NCBI GenBank assembly: GCA_958296445.1
Contig: OY282565.1
Location: forward strand, 3,769,570 to 3,833,569
Length of the DNA: 64,000 nt
Direction: 5' to 3'
Source: an uncultured Dehalococcoidia bacterium
Lineage (GTDB): Bacteria; Chloroflexota; Dehalococcoidia; Lucifugimonadales; UBA3495
Under the pieces are notes generated by a model. The model was not told where the DNA came from. It was given only the letters and a program-made list of their open reading frames with translations, and did no database searches. Position numbers and translations under genes: made by a program. Below are positions 8,119-16,435 of the stretch, piece by piece (position 1 is the stretch's first letter; every line of letters begins with the position of its first letter).

Positions 8119-9042
8119 TCAGTCGCCCGGGTAAAGCCGCATCGGATCGTCCAGAAACTGGAGATTCTCCAGCTCGGCGTGGGCCGCGTCCGACATTGCG
8201 GCGTCCCCGTCCTGCACGCAGTCAATCAGCGCCCGGCGAGCTAACGCGCCGCCGATTTTGCCCAAGGCCGCGATGCACGCCATCCGCACTTCCGGGTCAT
8301 CATCCTGGAGCAGCTCCACCAGCAACGGCGCGGCGTCCTGCTCCCCCAACTCGCCGCAGGCGTGGGCCGTTTCGTAGCGCACCGCCGGGTCGGAATTTTC
8401 CAGTTCCCGCAGCAGCGTAGGCAGCCAGGCAGCTTCTCCGGTACGCCCCATAGCGTAAATGGAACTGGCCCGCAAATCCTGGTCTTCGTCTTCATAGGCC
8501 CATCGGATATAGTCGCCCACTTCCTCGGTGTTGTACGGAGCAACGGCCTCCAGGCATCGGCGGCGCACTTCCAAATCTTCTATTTCGTCTTCCAGAAAAT
8601 CCATCAAGACGCGATAAACCAGCTCGCCGTCTTGGGCGGGCAGCTTGCCTTCTTGGGCCAGCACCGGGAACCGGCCCAAGGCCAAAGCGGCGGCGGCCCG
8701 CACCCGCGGCCCCCGCTCCGACCGCAGCAACTCCACCAGCTCGGCCACCAGCCAGCGGTCTTCCTGCTCCCACAGCCCCTCTATTGCCAACTGCACCAGC
8801 CCGTCATCATCATCCTTCAGGCACAGCCGGAAAATGGCGGTAAAATCCAGCTCCAAGTTTTCCTCGGCCTGCTCCACCATCCCCGCCACCACTTCACGGC
8901 GCCGCTCTTCCCCCAACGTATGGCAGACGAGGGCGAACTCGGCCAACTCGCCGGGCGACGGATCCGACGCCTCGTGAAAGGGCGCATCGGAAACCGGCGC
9001 CGACGGATCGCCGATGATTTCTATGAACTGCTGAAAGGACAA
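8119..9042 (-). CDS. HEAT-repeat protein
   Basis: 307 residues of tandem helical repeats: RGPRVRAAAALALGRF, DLEVRRRCLEAVAPY, DQDLRASSIYAMGRTG, DPAVRYETAHACGELGE and DPEVRMACIAALGKIGG each fit a HEAT/PBS-lyase-like unit. The surface is very acidic. Such proteins are scaffolds or phycobilin-lyase relatives; no partner is evident. Start ATG at 9042. It may form a unit with the PPOX gene downstream and nnrD upstream (gap about 40 bp). Confidence 0.8.
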   Translation of the reverse strand: MSFQQFIEIIGDPSAPVSDAPFHEASDPSPGELAEFALVCHTLGEERRREVVAGMVEQAEENLELDFTAIFRLCLKDDDDGLVQLAIEGLWEQEDRWLVAELVELLRSERGPRVRAAAALALGRFPVLAQEGKLPAQDGELVYRVLMDFLEDEIEDLEVRRRCLEAVAPYNTEEVGDYIRWAYEDEDQDLRASSIYAMGRTGEAAWLPTLLRELENSDPAVRYETAHACGELGEQDAAPLLVELLQDDDPEVRMACIAALGKIGGALARRALIDCVQDGDAAMSDAAHAELENLQFLDDPMRLYPGD

Positions 9043-9081
9043 AACACCCCCACCCCAACCCTCCCTCTTATGGGGAGTAAA

Positions 9082-10668
9082 CTATAGTGTAGCACGGCGC
9101 AGGGTGGCGATGGCAGGCGGCAGCGCCTCCAGCAGGTCGGAAGCGGCCAGGCCGGTATCGCCCAAGCGGGCGGTCACGCTACGGGCCGCGGCAGCGTGCA
9201 GCCACACCCCACAAGCCGCCGCGGCCGGCGGCGGCAGCCCCTGCGCCAGCAGCGCCACTATGACCCCGCTCAACACGTCGCCCGTGCCGCCGGTAGCCAG
9301 CCCCGGGTTGGCGAAGGGCGCGATGCGAACCGGCAAGCCGGGGCTGGCGATAACTGTATGCGCCCCCTTCAGCACCAGAGTCACGCCCCACCGCCCGGCC
9401 CATTCCCGCGCCGCAGCCACCCGGTCCGACTGTATTTCGGCAACGGACAGCCCGGTAAGGGTGGACATTTCGCCGGGATGGGGCGTGAGCAACAGGGCGC
9501 TAGTTGCCCGCTGGCTCCAGCCGCCAATGCGAGAAAGATTGTTCAGCCCGTCGGCGTCAATCACGATGGGCAGCTCGGGCAGCCGGTTTCCGTAGCCGCC
9601 CAGCCATCGGTCAAACTCCGTATCGAACAGCAGACGGTCAAGAAATTCCGCCGTTTCCTCCGACTGCCCCATTCCGCAGCCAACCAGCCCGGCGGTGTAG
9701 CGGCCCTCCGCGCCGTGAATGACAGTGGCGCCCGCCGAGTCTATCCGCCCGTCGGCGTCCGGGGGCAACGGCAGATGAATCGCCTCCGCGCCTTTGGCCG
9801 CGGCAACGGCATAGACGCCCTCTGGGCTGGCAAGAGTAGTAAGCCCGGCCCCGGTTCGCACCGACGCCTGCGACGCCAAGTATGCCGCGCCCGGGTAGTG
9901 GCGGGAACCGGCGATTACCAGCGCATGGCCGTAGGTTCCCTTATGGGAATCCGGCGGGCGCGGCGGCAACTGCGCCGCCGCCCATTGCGGAGTGAGCATT
10001 TCCAAGTCAACCGCCCGCTCTTCGGCAAGACCGGGCGGAATCCCGATGTCCAGCACCCGCAACCGCCCCGCCCGTTCCGCGCCGGGAAAATTAAGCAATC
10101 CGGCTTTCGGATAACCCAAAGCCAAAGTCGCGTCAAAACGTGGGCAGGCCGGGTCAACCTCGCCGGTATCGGCGTTCAGGCCCGTAGGCAAATCCAAGGC
10201 CAGCAACAACGGCGGACGGGCCAGCTCCCGCGCCCGTCGCAACGCCAGCATAGCCTCGCGCACCGGCCCAGCCAGCGGGCGGGAACGTCCGGTTCCCAGC
10301 ACGGCGTCCAGCACCAGCCCCGAGCGGCGCAACAACCCGTCCGGCAGTTCCGGGCCATCCAAGATTTCGACGCCGTACTGCCGCGCCAACTCCAGCTTGG
10401 GGTCCGATTCAGGACGGCCGGCCAGCAGGCAACAAACCGTTTCCGCGCCCCAGCGCCGCAAATGCCGGGCCGCCACCAGCCCATCGGCGCCGTTGTTCCC
10501 CGGCCCCACCAGCACCACGACACGGACGCCCGCCGCGCCGCCCAGTTCTTCCCGCGCCGCCTTAGCCACCTCCAGCCCGGCGCTTTCCATCAGCGCATCA
10601 GTGCTAACACCAACCCGCGTGGACGCCTGCTCAATAGCAACCATCTGCGCCGCAGTAACAACCTTCAC
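9082..10668 (-). CDS. nnr: Bifunctional NAD(P)HX epimerase / ADP-dependent NAD(P)HX dehydratase
   Basis: 528 residues, the usual length of the fused enzyme. The N-terminal YjeF_N epimerase domain (about 1-215) has GPGNNGADGLVAARHL; the C-terminal ribokinase-like dehydratase (about 230-525) has DADGLN, LTPHPGEM and NPGLATGGTGDVLSG, the nucleotide-binding signature. It repairs hydrated NADH/NADPH in the cytoplasm. Start ATG 10668 opens KVVTAAQMVAIEQ, the standard start of the family. The first ~50 bp are duplicated just upstream. acpS follows upstream on the same strand, a common neighbour pairing. Confidence 0.93.
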   Translation of the reverse strand: MKVVTAAQMVAIEQASTRVGVSTDALMESAGLEVAKAAREELGGAAGVRVVVLVGPGNNGADGLVAARHLRRWGAETVCCLLAGRPESDPKLELARQYGVEILDGPELPDGLLRRSGLVLDAVLGTGRSRPLAGPVREAMLALRRARELARPPLLLALDLPTGLNADTGEVDPACPRFDATLALGYPKAGLLNFPGAERAGRLRVLDIGIPPGLAEERAVDLEMLTPQWAAAQLPPRPPDSHKGTYGHALVIAGSRHYPGAAYLASQASVRTGAGLTTLASPEGVYAVAAAKGAEAIHLPLPPDADGRIDSAGATVIHGAEGRYTAGLVGCGMGQSEETAEFLDRLLFDTEFDRWLGGYGNRLPELPIVIDADGLNNLSRIGGWSQRATSALLLTPHPGEMSTLTGLSVAEIQSDRVAAAREWAGRWGVTLVLKGAHTVIASPGLPVRIAPFANPGLATGGTGDVLSGVIVALLAQGLPPPAAAACGVWLHAAAARSVTARLGDTGLAASDLLEALPPAIATLRRATL

Positions 10669-10740
10669 TCCGTCATCTCCCGCCCCGACGCCTGCTCAAT
10701 AGCAACCATCTGCGCCGCAGTAACAACCTTCACTCTGCCA
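10621..10740. repeat. 65-bp tandem duplication of the nnr 5' end
   Basis: The first ~45 coding bases of nnr plus its flank occur twice with a 65-bp period (compare GACGCCTGCTCAATAGCAAC at about 10622 and at about 10687). Since 65 is not a multiple of three, the outer copy's ATG cannot extend nnr in frame; it may supply a decoy start or ribosome-binding context. Confidence 0.75.
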
Positions 10741-10758
10741 GCCCCCGCCCCGACGCCA

Positions 10759-11133
10759 TCAATCCGGGTCTTCGCGGCGCATCACCACAAAAGCAACCGC
10801 GTGTTCCTGAGAATCCGACATACTAACCGACATTTCCAGCACCCCCAAGCGCTGGGCCCGGAGCAGAGCGCGGCCATGCAACCGGATGCTAGGGGCCCCG
10901 CTGGCAGCCCGGGTAACCTCAATATCCTTCCAACCCACCCCGCGCACCCCGGTGCCAAGCGCCTTCATAGTAGCTTCCTTAGCTGCAAAACGGGAAGCCA
11001 GCTTAGACGGACGCCCCCGGCAATACTCCAGCTCGCCGGACGTGTATATCCGACGCAAAAACCGCGCCCCATAACGCTCCAGCGTCCGCGCAATCCGCCC
11101 AATCTCAATAATGTCAACACCCGTAGACAGCAT
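10759..11133 (-). CDS. acpS: Holo-[acyl-carrier-protein] synthase
   Basis: 124 residues from ATG 11133. STGVDIIEIGRI at the start and SRFAAKEATMKALG in the middle are the two AcpS signatures; the Asp and the Glu of these motifs bind Mg. It transfers 4'-phosphopantetheine from CoA to acyl carrier protein. An in-frame extension to 11187 is possible but does not match the family. The downstream neighbour is nnr, a frequent pairing in bacteria. Confidence 0.9.
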   Translation of the reverse strand: MLSTGVDIIEIGRIARTLERYGARFLRRIYTSGELEYCRGRPSKLASRFAAKEATMKALGTGVRGVGWKDIEVTRAASGAPSIRLHGRALLRAQRLGVLEMSVSMSDSQEHAVAFVVMRREDPD

Positions 11134-11204
11134 AGCGGATAATGCCTTCGCCTTCCCTAATCGGAAATTACATACTCTCCTACCCAAAGCCCCATCATTC
11201 CGCC

Positions 11205-11605
11205 AACCTCGTCATCCCAACCAACCCCCGCATTTCCCGCCAACCCCGTCATTCAGACTAACCCCGGTGTTCCCGCCAGCCCCGTCATTCCCACCATCCC
11301 CGGCGTCCCGGCCAGCCCCGGCGTTGCCCGCTCGCACCATCATTCCCGCCAATCCCCGGCGTCCCGGCCAGCCCCGTCATTCCCACCAATCCCCGGCGTC
11401 CCGGCCAGCCCCGTCATTCCCACCATCCCCGGCGTCCCAGCCAGCCCCGTCATTCCCGCCATCCCCGGCGTCCCAGCCAGCCCCATCATTCCCGGCCATC
11501 CCCGGCGTCCCGGCCATCCCCGGCGTTGCCCGCTCGCCCCGTCATTCCAACCAACCCCGGCATCCCGGCCAGCCCCCGTCATTCCCGCGAAAGCGGGAAT
11601 CCAGG
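11205..11605. repeat. Imperfect ~36-bp tandem repeat array ending in a REP palindrome
   Basis: About ten degenerate copies of a CCCGTCATTCCCACC/ATCCCCGGCGTCCCGGCCAG unit fill the gap between acpS and metF. The last unit carries ATTCCCGCGAAAGCGGGAAT, a REP-like hairpin seen at several other places in the window. A minus-strand reading frame over it (GMTGLAGTPG repeats) is a by-product of the repeat. The region holds no gene. Confidence 0.75.
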
Positions 11606-11699
11606 AATGTCCAAGCCAAGACAACGCCACTGGCTGACACGCCCGCCTTCGCAGAAACAACGGAACTGCGGGCAGCAAAGTATTTTATCCCCTTCCCTA

Positions 11700-12578
11700 T
11701 CAACCCAACGTATGCCCCGGAAGCGCAAGATAGTCCAAAATTTTGGAGACCGAGTAGCTGCGGTTAAGGACGTAAAAGTGAACGCCCGGCACCCCCGCGG
11801 CCCACAGCTCTTCCACCTGCCGCGCCGCATACTCCACGCCCAGCTCGCGGACGGCTTCGTCATCCCCGGCCAGCCGCTCCAGTTCGGCGTCCAGCTTGGC
11901 CGGAATCTTGGAACCGCACAGGGCGGTGAAGCGGCGAATCTGCGGAGCGCTCAACACCGGCAGCACCCCCGGAACCACCGGAACCCCGATGCCGGCCGCC
12001 GCCGCCCTATCGGCAAAGGCGAAGTAATCGTTGTTGTCATAGAAAAGCTGCGTAATCAGGAAATCGGCCCCATTGTCCACCTTCAGCCTGGCGTACTCCA
12101 AATCCCGCTCCAGGCTTTCCGCCTCGGTATGGCCCTCCGGGTAGCAGGCGGCGGCAATGCCAAAGCCATAGTTGGCGCGGATGTGCCTGACCAAATCGGA
12201 TGCGTGCCTAAACCCGCCTTCGGTGACGGTGAACTGCTCCTCCCCCCGCGGCGGATCGCCCCGCAAAGCGATGACATTCTCGATACCCGCCGACTCCAGA
12301 CGGCCCAGCACGCCATCCAGTTCGTCCACCGTCTGCCCGACGCAGGTAAGGTGCGCCATAACCTCGACGCCCCCCGACTGCTTGGCCTGCACCGTAATCC
12401 GTTCGGTGAAATCGCGGGTAGAACCGCCCGCCCCGTAGGTCACCGAAATAAAGCTGGGGCAGTAAGCGGCCAACTCCCCCACCGTATCCAACACGCCAGG
12501 GATGCCATCCGCCGCCCGAGGCGGAAAAAACTCAAAAGATATGGTGCGCTCCTCCCGGAGCATATCGCGTATTTTCAA
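11700..12578 (-). CDS. metF: Methylenetetrahydrofolate reductase
   Basis: 292 residues, the normal length. TISFEFFPPRAADG carries the catalytic Glu of the family; SVTYGAGGSTRD, AHLTCVG, NVIALRGDPP and the FLITQLFYDNNDYF stretch are all MetF hallmarks. FAD-dependent reduction of 5,10-methylene-THF to 5-methyl-THF for methionine synthesis. Start ATG 12578. The upstream 180 bp contain a short hairpin (GGGAAAG..CTTTCCC) but no riboswitch that I recognise. Confidence 0.93.
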   Translation of the reverse strand: MKIRDMLREERTISFEFFPPRAADGIPGVLDTVGELAAYCPSFISVTYGAGGSTRDFTERITVQAKQSGGVEVMAHLTCVGQTVDELDGVLGRLESAGIENVIALRGDPPRGEEQFTVTEGGFRHASDLVRHIRANYGFGIAAACYPEGHTEAESLERDLEYARLKVDNGADFLITQLFYDNNDYFAFADRAAAAGIGVPVVPGVLPVLSAPQIRRFTALCGSKIPAKLDAELERLAGDDEAVRELGVEYAARQVEELWAAGVPGVHFYVLNRSYSVSKILDYLALPGHTLG

Positions 12579-12757
12579 AACCCGTTTCCTGCTACTGCTA
12601 GAATTCCCCCTCCCCCGGAGAGGATTTAAGGCGAGGGCATCTTTACATCAGGGAAAGCGCAGCGAACACCACCTTTCCCTAACCCTGACGCCCTTTTAAG
12701 ACTTATACGCTGTCCGTGCGCCAGCAAACACGCTTCGCCGCCCTCGCAACAACGAGG

Positions 12758-13093
12758 CTACTCCCCCACCTGCTGGTCAGGGGGTAGTTCATCAAAGGGC
12801 AACCCCTTCGCCTCCGCATCCATACGCGCCTGGTTCCATTTACGCCACGCCCTGTTAGCCTTGGCCTCCCCTTCCGCAATGCCCTCAGCCCGGCCCCGGG
12901 CCTCCCCTTCCGCAATGCCCTCAGCCCGGCCCCGGGCCTCCCCTTCCGCAATGCCCTCAGCCCGGCCCCGGGCCTCCCCTTCCGCAATGCCCTCGGCCCG
13001 GCCCCGGGCCTCTCCCTCAGCCTCGCCGCGCTCTTCGTGCCGTCTGATTACCGGGTAAACCAGCCTGTTCAACAAGTGATAGTACAGCACCAT
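12758..13093 (-). CDS. Truncated tandem copy (3) of the TM/coil gene, with expanded 12-residue repeats
   Basis: 111 residues that begin exactly where the last TM helix of the full gene at 13317 ends (MVLYYHLLNRLVYPVIRRHEERGEAEG). Four tandem units of the 12-residue repeat AEGIAEGEARGR follow, then the conserved tail WRKWNQARMDAEAKGLPFDELPP. The ATG lies a few bases after the stop of the preceding copy, so translation by coupling is possible. Whether it is functional is unknown. Confidence 0.45.
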   Translation of the reverse strand: MVLYYHLLNRLVYPVIRRHEERGEAEGEARGRAEGIAEGEARGRAEGIAEGEARGRAEGIAEGEARGRAEGIAEGEAKANRAWRKWNQARMDAEAKGLPFDELPPDQQVGE

Positions 13094-13095
13094 AA

Positions 13096-13314
13096 TTATG
13101 AATCCCCTTCCTGCTGGTCAGGGGGCGGTTCGTCAAAGGGCAACCCCTTCGCCTCCGCATCCATACGCGCCTGGTTCCACTTACGCCACGCCTTGTTAGC
13201 CTTGTCCATGCCTTCCGCACGGCCCCGGGCCTCCCCCTCAGCCTCGCCGCGCTCTTCGTGCCGTCTGATTAACGGGTAAACCAGCCTGTTCAACATATGG
13301 TAGTACAGCACCAT
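13096..13314 (-). CDS. Truncated tandem copy (2) of the TM/coil gene
   Basis: 72 residues identical in layout to the C-terminal third of the gene at 13317: MVLYYHMLNRLVYPLIRRHEERG, a shortened Glu/Gly/Arg stretch, then WRKWNQARMDAEAKGLPFDEPPP. Its ATG lies two bases after the TAA of the full-length copy, so it could be translated by reinitiation. Produced by tandem duplication of the 3' end (period about 221 bp). It has no complete membrane domain. Confidence 0.45.
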   Translation of the reverse strand: MVLYYHMLNRLVYPLIRRHEERGEAEGEARGRAEGMDKANKAWRKWNQARMDAEAKGLPFDEPPPDQQEGDS

Positions 13315-13316
13315 AA

Positions 13317-13892
13317 TTATGAATCCCCTTCCTGCTGGTCAGGGGGCGGTTCGTCAAAGGGCAACCCCTTCGCCTCCGCGTCCATACGCGCCTGGTTCCA
13401 CTTACGCCACGCCTTGTTAGCCTTGTCCGCGCCTTCCGCACGGCCCCGGGCCTCCCCCTCTTCCATGCCTTCGGCGCGGCCCCGGTCTTCGCCGCGCTCT
13501 TCGTGCCGTCTGATCAACGGGTAAACCAGCCTGTTCAACATATGGTAGTACAGCACCATAACTATAAAACCTCCCTGCGCTATGATCAGCGCGGCGATGG
13601 CGTTGCCCAACCCCACCGGCCCGAACTCCGTCGCCGATTCGCGGACCACCGTAATTGAATCCATCCACCAGCTTTCGCCGGGCAAGGCGGCTACCCGCTC
13701 CACGATGATGACCGCCAGCGGCGGAACGCACAGCAACGCCATCAGCCCAAAATAAATGTATAGAAAGGATGCGGGAATGCTCCACATCCCTTCCCGCCCC
13801 GGTTCGGGATATGACGGATACGCCAAGCGGGCCAGCGCCGCCGTCATCCGGCGAGGGAGTTTCGCCAACAAGCCCTCTCTATTTTCGCTCAT
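13317..13892 (-). CDS. Two-to-three-TM membrane protein with charged tail (full-length copy)
   Basis: 191 residues. Hydrophobic segments around ASFLYIYFGLMALLCVPPLAVIIV and IAALIIAQGGFIVMVLYYHM, a soluble loop between them, then a Glu/Gly/Arg-rich stretch (RAEGMEEGEARGRAEG) and the tail WRKWNQARMDAEAKGLPFDEPPPD. The same tail logic ends the protein at 3394. Function unknown; the charged tail is cytoplasmic if the N-terminus is inside. Start ATG 13892. Two truncated copies of its 3' end follow directly. Confidence 0.6.
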   Translation of the reverse strand: MSENREGLLAKLPRRMTAALARLAYPSYPEPGREGMWSIPASFLYIYFGLMALLCVPPLAVIIVERVAALPGESWWMDSITVVRESATEFGPVGLGNAIAALIIAQGGFIVMVLYYHMLNRLVYPLIRRHEERGEDRGRAEGMEEGEARGRAEGADKANKAWRKWNQARMDAEAKGLPFDEPPPDQQEGDS

Positions 13893-13950
13893 CCGGTTTC
13901 AGGCGCCCAACCCTAACCCTCGCCTCCAGTATAAAGGAATGGGGCGCCGC

Positions 13951-14730
13951 CTAAAACTGCGGCGTGCGCTTTTCAACGAATGCCTGCACCCCCTCGGCGG
14001 GATGGCCCGAGGTGGCTACATACTGGGCAAAGGCCATCCCCTCCACCGCCACGCCGTCGCGGACGGATAGGTCGCGGCCCCGGTGAGCCGTCTGCTTAAT
14101 CCAGCCAAGACCGGGACGGCTCTTCCCCCGCAAAGGCGCTACCAGCTTCTCCAGTTCCTCGTCCAGCCCCTCAAGAGGAGCGGAGCGCAGGGCCAGCCCC
14201 CACTCCACGGCTTCCGGGCCGTTCAGCCACCGGCCGGTGGTCAGCAACTCCATCGCCCGCTGCGGGCCGACCAGCCGGGGCAGCCGGATGGTCGAGCCGC
14301 CGCCGGGCATCAGCCCGAAGTTGACGTGCTGATCTCCAATGCGGGCGTCATCGGCCACCAACGCCATATCGCAGGCCATCATCAGCTCCAGCCCCCCGGC
14401 CAGCGCGAACCCGTGAACCACCGCAATCACCGGCACCGGCAGCGCCTCCAGTTGAAACAGCGCATCGTTGATTTCCGTCAGATAACCCCGCAGCGCGTCC
14501 GGGTTCTGAAAGGCGTCCTGGAAATACTTAAGGTCGGCCCCGGCGCAGAAACACCGGCCCTCGCCCCGCAATACCAGTGCCTTCATCGAGCCGTCCCCAG
14601 CAACGTCGCTCAAGGCCGACGTCAAGTCGGCCACCAGTTCGCGCCCCAGCGCGTTCATAGCATCGGGGCGGTTGAGGCGGATGGTGGCGATATTCCCCTC
14701 TTTGGAAAGTTTGATGTTGGCGTATTCCAA
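13951..14730 (-). CDS. Enoyl-CoA hydratase/isomerase family protein
   Basis: 259 residues of crotonase fold. The oxyanion-hole strand is GRCFCAGADLKYF and the second is HGFALAGGLELMMACD; the Glu of GGLELMMACD is at the position of one catalytic glutamate. TLNRP-equivalent RLNRPDAMNAL is at the N-terminus. The start is TTG 14730 with GGAG six bases ahead. The substrate is unknown; beta-oxidation or aromatic-acid degradation are possible. Divergent from the DUF167 gene, from which it is separated by 67 bp. Confidence 0.87.
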   Translation of the reverse strand: MEYANIKLSKEGNIATIRLNRPDAMNALGRELVADLTSALSDVAGDGSMKALVLRGEGRCFCAGADLKYFQDAFQNPDALRGYLTEINDALFQLEALPVPVIAVVHGFALAGGLELMMACDMALVADDARIGDQHVNFGLMPGGGSTIRLPRLVGPQRAMELLTTGRWLNGPEAVEWGLALRSAPLEGLDEELEKLVAPLRGKSRPGLGWIKQTAHRGRDLSVRDGVAVEGMAFAQYVATSGHPAEGVQAFVEKRTPQF

Positions 14731-14797
14731 AACAACTCCGGTACGGGTTTAATTTACGGTATACTATACTAGATTCTACGCCTGTTGCGGTAATTTT

Positions 14798-15097
14798 ATG
14801 GCTAGTGTCGGTTACGCCAACGGCTGCGCCATCAGCGTCCGGGTACAGCCCGGCGCGTCCCGCAACCGCGTACACGAGTTCCGCAACGGCACGCTACGAG
14901 TAAGCGTAGCCGCGCCGCCCCGCAACGGACAAGCCAACGCCGCGCTACTGGAGCTGCTCGCCGCAACCCTGGACATCGCCAAGTCGCGGCTGCGCATCCT
15001 CCGGGGCCACTCCGCCCGCAACAAGCTGGTAGCCATAGACGGCCTGACCGCCCAGGAAGCCCACCAACGCCTAAACACCAACGCAAACCCGGATTAA
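14798..15097 (+). CDS. DUF167 (YggU/UPF0235) family protein
   Basis: 99 residues: CAISVRVQPGASRNRV, LRVSVAAPPRNGQANAALLELLA and SRLRILRGHSARNKLV are the DUF167 signature blocks, almost its whole length. The family's role is not established; it is a small cytoplasmic alpha/beta protein. Start ATG 14798 without a strong ribosome site. Divergent promoter region shared with the enoyl-CoA hydratase gene. Confidence 0.88.
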   Translation: MASVGYANGCAISVRVQPGASRNRVHEFRNGTLRVSVAAPPRNGQANAALLELLAATLDIAKSRLRILRGHSARNKLVAIDGLTAQEAHQRLNTNANPD

Positions 15098-15163
15098 ACA
15101 AAAGAAAACTCGGCGCACTTTGCGCTCTCGGCGTTTAACCATTCACCACAAAAAGGAACCGCC

Positions 15164-15643
15164 ATGCCATATATGAACTTCAGTTGGGTTCTGGACAACG
15201 AAGTAGGCGGGGCGCAAGGCCCTGCCGGGATGCAGGACTTGTTTTTCCTGCATCAACAGGGAGTGCGGGCGGTTATCCGTATGGAGCAGCGCACCATCCC
15301 CGCCGACAGCGGCGGCATCGTTGACCTAGTGGATCTGTTCGAGCCGGTGCCGGACTTCACGCCGCCCACGCCAGAGCAAATCGGGCGGATGGTAGCGTTT
15401 ATTGACGCCCAAACCGCCGCCGGGCGTCCGGTCGCCGTGACCTGCTACGCCGGAATCGGGCGCACCGGCACCGTCCTGGCCTGCCACCTAGTAAGCCGCG
15501 GCGCTCCCCCCGCCGATGCCGTCGCCCAAGTACGCCGCCTGCGCCCCGGCTCCATCCAAACCCCGGAGCAGGAAGCCGCAGTCTACCACTACGCCCAACA
15601 GCAAGACACCGGCCAGAACGCCCCCCAACCAGCCCAAGAGTAA
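15164..15643 (+). CDS. Dual-specificity/tyrosine phosphatase family protein
   Basis: 159 residues with the CX5R signature CYAGIGRTGT at about residues 100-109; the Cys is the nucleophile and the Arg binds phosphate. The general-acid Asp is likely in VPDFTPPT. The N-terminus NFSWVLDNEVGGAQGP..DLFFLHQQGVRAVIRM fits the DSP fold. Start ATG 15164 with AAGGA eight bases upstream. Cytoplasmic; target unknown. A Ctctcgg-type repeat (about 15105-15135) and a truncated Family A element flank it. Confidence 0.82.
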   Translation: MPYMNFSWVLDNEVGGAQGPAGMQDLFFLHQQGVRAVIRMEQRTIPADSGGIVDLVDLFEPVPDFTPPTPEQIGRMVAFIDAQTAAGRPVAVTCYAGIGRTGTVLACHLVSRGAPPADAVAQVRRLRPGSIQTPEQEAAVYHYAQQQDTGQNAPQPAQE

Positions 15644-15644
15644 G

Positions 15645-15715
15645 AGAAAATTGCAAAATTCCCATTTGTCACCCTGAGCGAATTGTCACCCTGAGCGAAG
15701 CGAAGGGTCTCACCG
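15645..15715. mobile_element. Truncated Family A element (left end)
   Basis: Begins AGAGAAAATTGCAAAATT right after the phosphatase stop and runs into GTCACCCTGAGCGAAGCGAA, a variant of the internal motif. No right terminal repeat is present. The end of the element runs up to the ribosome-binding site (AAGGAG) of the next gene. Confidence 0.5.
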
Positions 15716-15734
15716 CCCAATAAGGAGCAACCCA

Positions 15735-16148
15735 ATGGTACAAATCAGCCAAAACCTAGTTGACGAAATGATAGCCCACGCCAAACAATCCCTGCCCAAC
15801 GAATGCTGCGGCATCCTAGCCGGCCCCGGGAGCGAAGTAGTCAAAAGCTACCGAATGACCAACATAGAAGCCAGCCCCTTCCGCTTCTCAATGGATCCGG
15901 GCGAACTGGTAGCGGTAGACTCGGAAGCTGGCGACAACGGCTGGGAGCTCATCGCCATCTACCACTCCCACACCCAAAGCGAAGCCTACCCCTCCGACAC
16001 CGACATCCGCATCGCCGCAGGCACCGCCGAACTATGGCCCGACACCCGCTACATCCTAATATCCCTGATGAACCCAACCAACCCCGCCGTCCGCATATTC
16101 CGCATAGAACAAGGCAAAGTCACCGAAGAACCCCTGGATGTAGCATAA
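15735..16148 (+). CDS. JAMM/MPN+ family metalloprotease-like protein
   Basis: 137 residues. The JAMM site is complete: Glu in PNECCGILAG (about residue 23) and HSHTQSEAYPSDTD at about residues 77-90 (H-x-H-x7-S-x2-D). Bacterial stand-alone proteins of this type remove or process small sulfur-carrier or ubiquitin-like tails, for example in cysteine synthesis with MoaD/ThiS-like partners; none is nearby. Start ATG 15735 with AAGGAG upstream. Confidence 0.88.
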   Translation: MVQISQNLVDEMIAHAKQSLPNECCGILAGPGSEVVKSYRMTNIEASPFRFSMDPGELVAVDSEAGDNGWELIAIYHSHTQSEAYPSDTDIRIAAGTAELWPDTRYILISLMNPTNPAVRIFRIEQGKVTEEPLDVA

Positions 16149-16151
16149 CAG

Positions 16152-16272
16152 CTACCACCCATCCCCCGCCAAAGCCAACCCCTCAGCATCGCTGATATAG
16201 TCCATAGTTTCCCGAATACGCCTTTCCGTATCGTCCAACGGCTGGCACAATCCCAAGTAGAAACACTGCCCA
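16152..16272 (-). pseudogene. HEPN-family gene fragment truncated by a Family A element
   Basis: Minus-strand reading gives QCFYLGLCQPLDDTERRIRE and then the tail YISDAEGLALAGDGW and a TAG stop (16152-16154), matching the C-terminal ~38 residues of the three HEPN genes downstream. Similarity stops at about 16272, where a Family A element begins, so it is a fourth, beheaded copy. Confidence 0.7.
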
Positions 16273-16277
16273 TATAA

Positions 16278-16415
16278 AGAAAATTGCGAAATTACTTCCC
16301 TTGTCTATCATTACTGAGCGCCGTCTGTCATTCTGAGCAAAGCGAAGAATCCCACCTTGGACAATGAGACCCTTCCCTTAGCTCAGGCTGTCAAAGGGGA
16401 ATTTCGCAATTTTCT
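16278..16415. mobile_element. Family A MITE-like element, complete
   Basis: 138 bp, the clearest copy: the left end AGAAAATTGCGAAATTAC and the right end GGAATTTCGCAATTTTCT are inverted repeats. The body holds GTCATTCTGAGCAAAGCGAA and the block ACCTTGG..GAGACCCTTCCCTTAGCTCA. No coding capacity. It interrupts a HEPN gene fragment. Confidence 0.72.
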
Positions 16416-16435
16416 CTTACCCATTCCGCCCGGCT

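Noticed and set aside
11340..11678. Minus-strand protein with GMTGLAGTPG repeats
   Set aside because: Translation of REP and tandem-repeat DNA; the WIPAFAGMT sequence is the known by-product of the palindrome.
12579..12757. Riboswitch ahead of metF
   Set aside because: Only a short GGGAAAG/CTTTCCC hairpin is visible, with none of the SAM or cobalamin riboswitch motifs.
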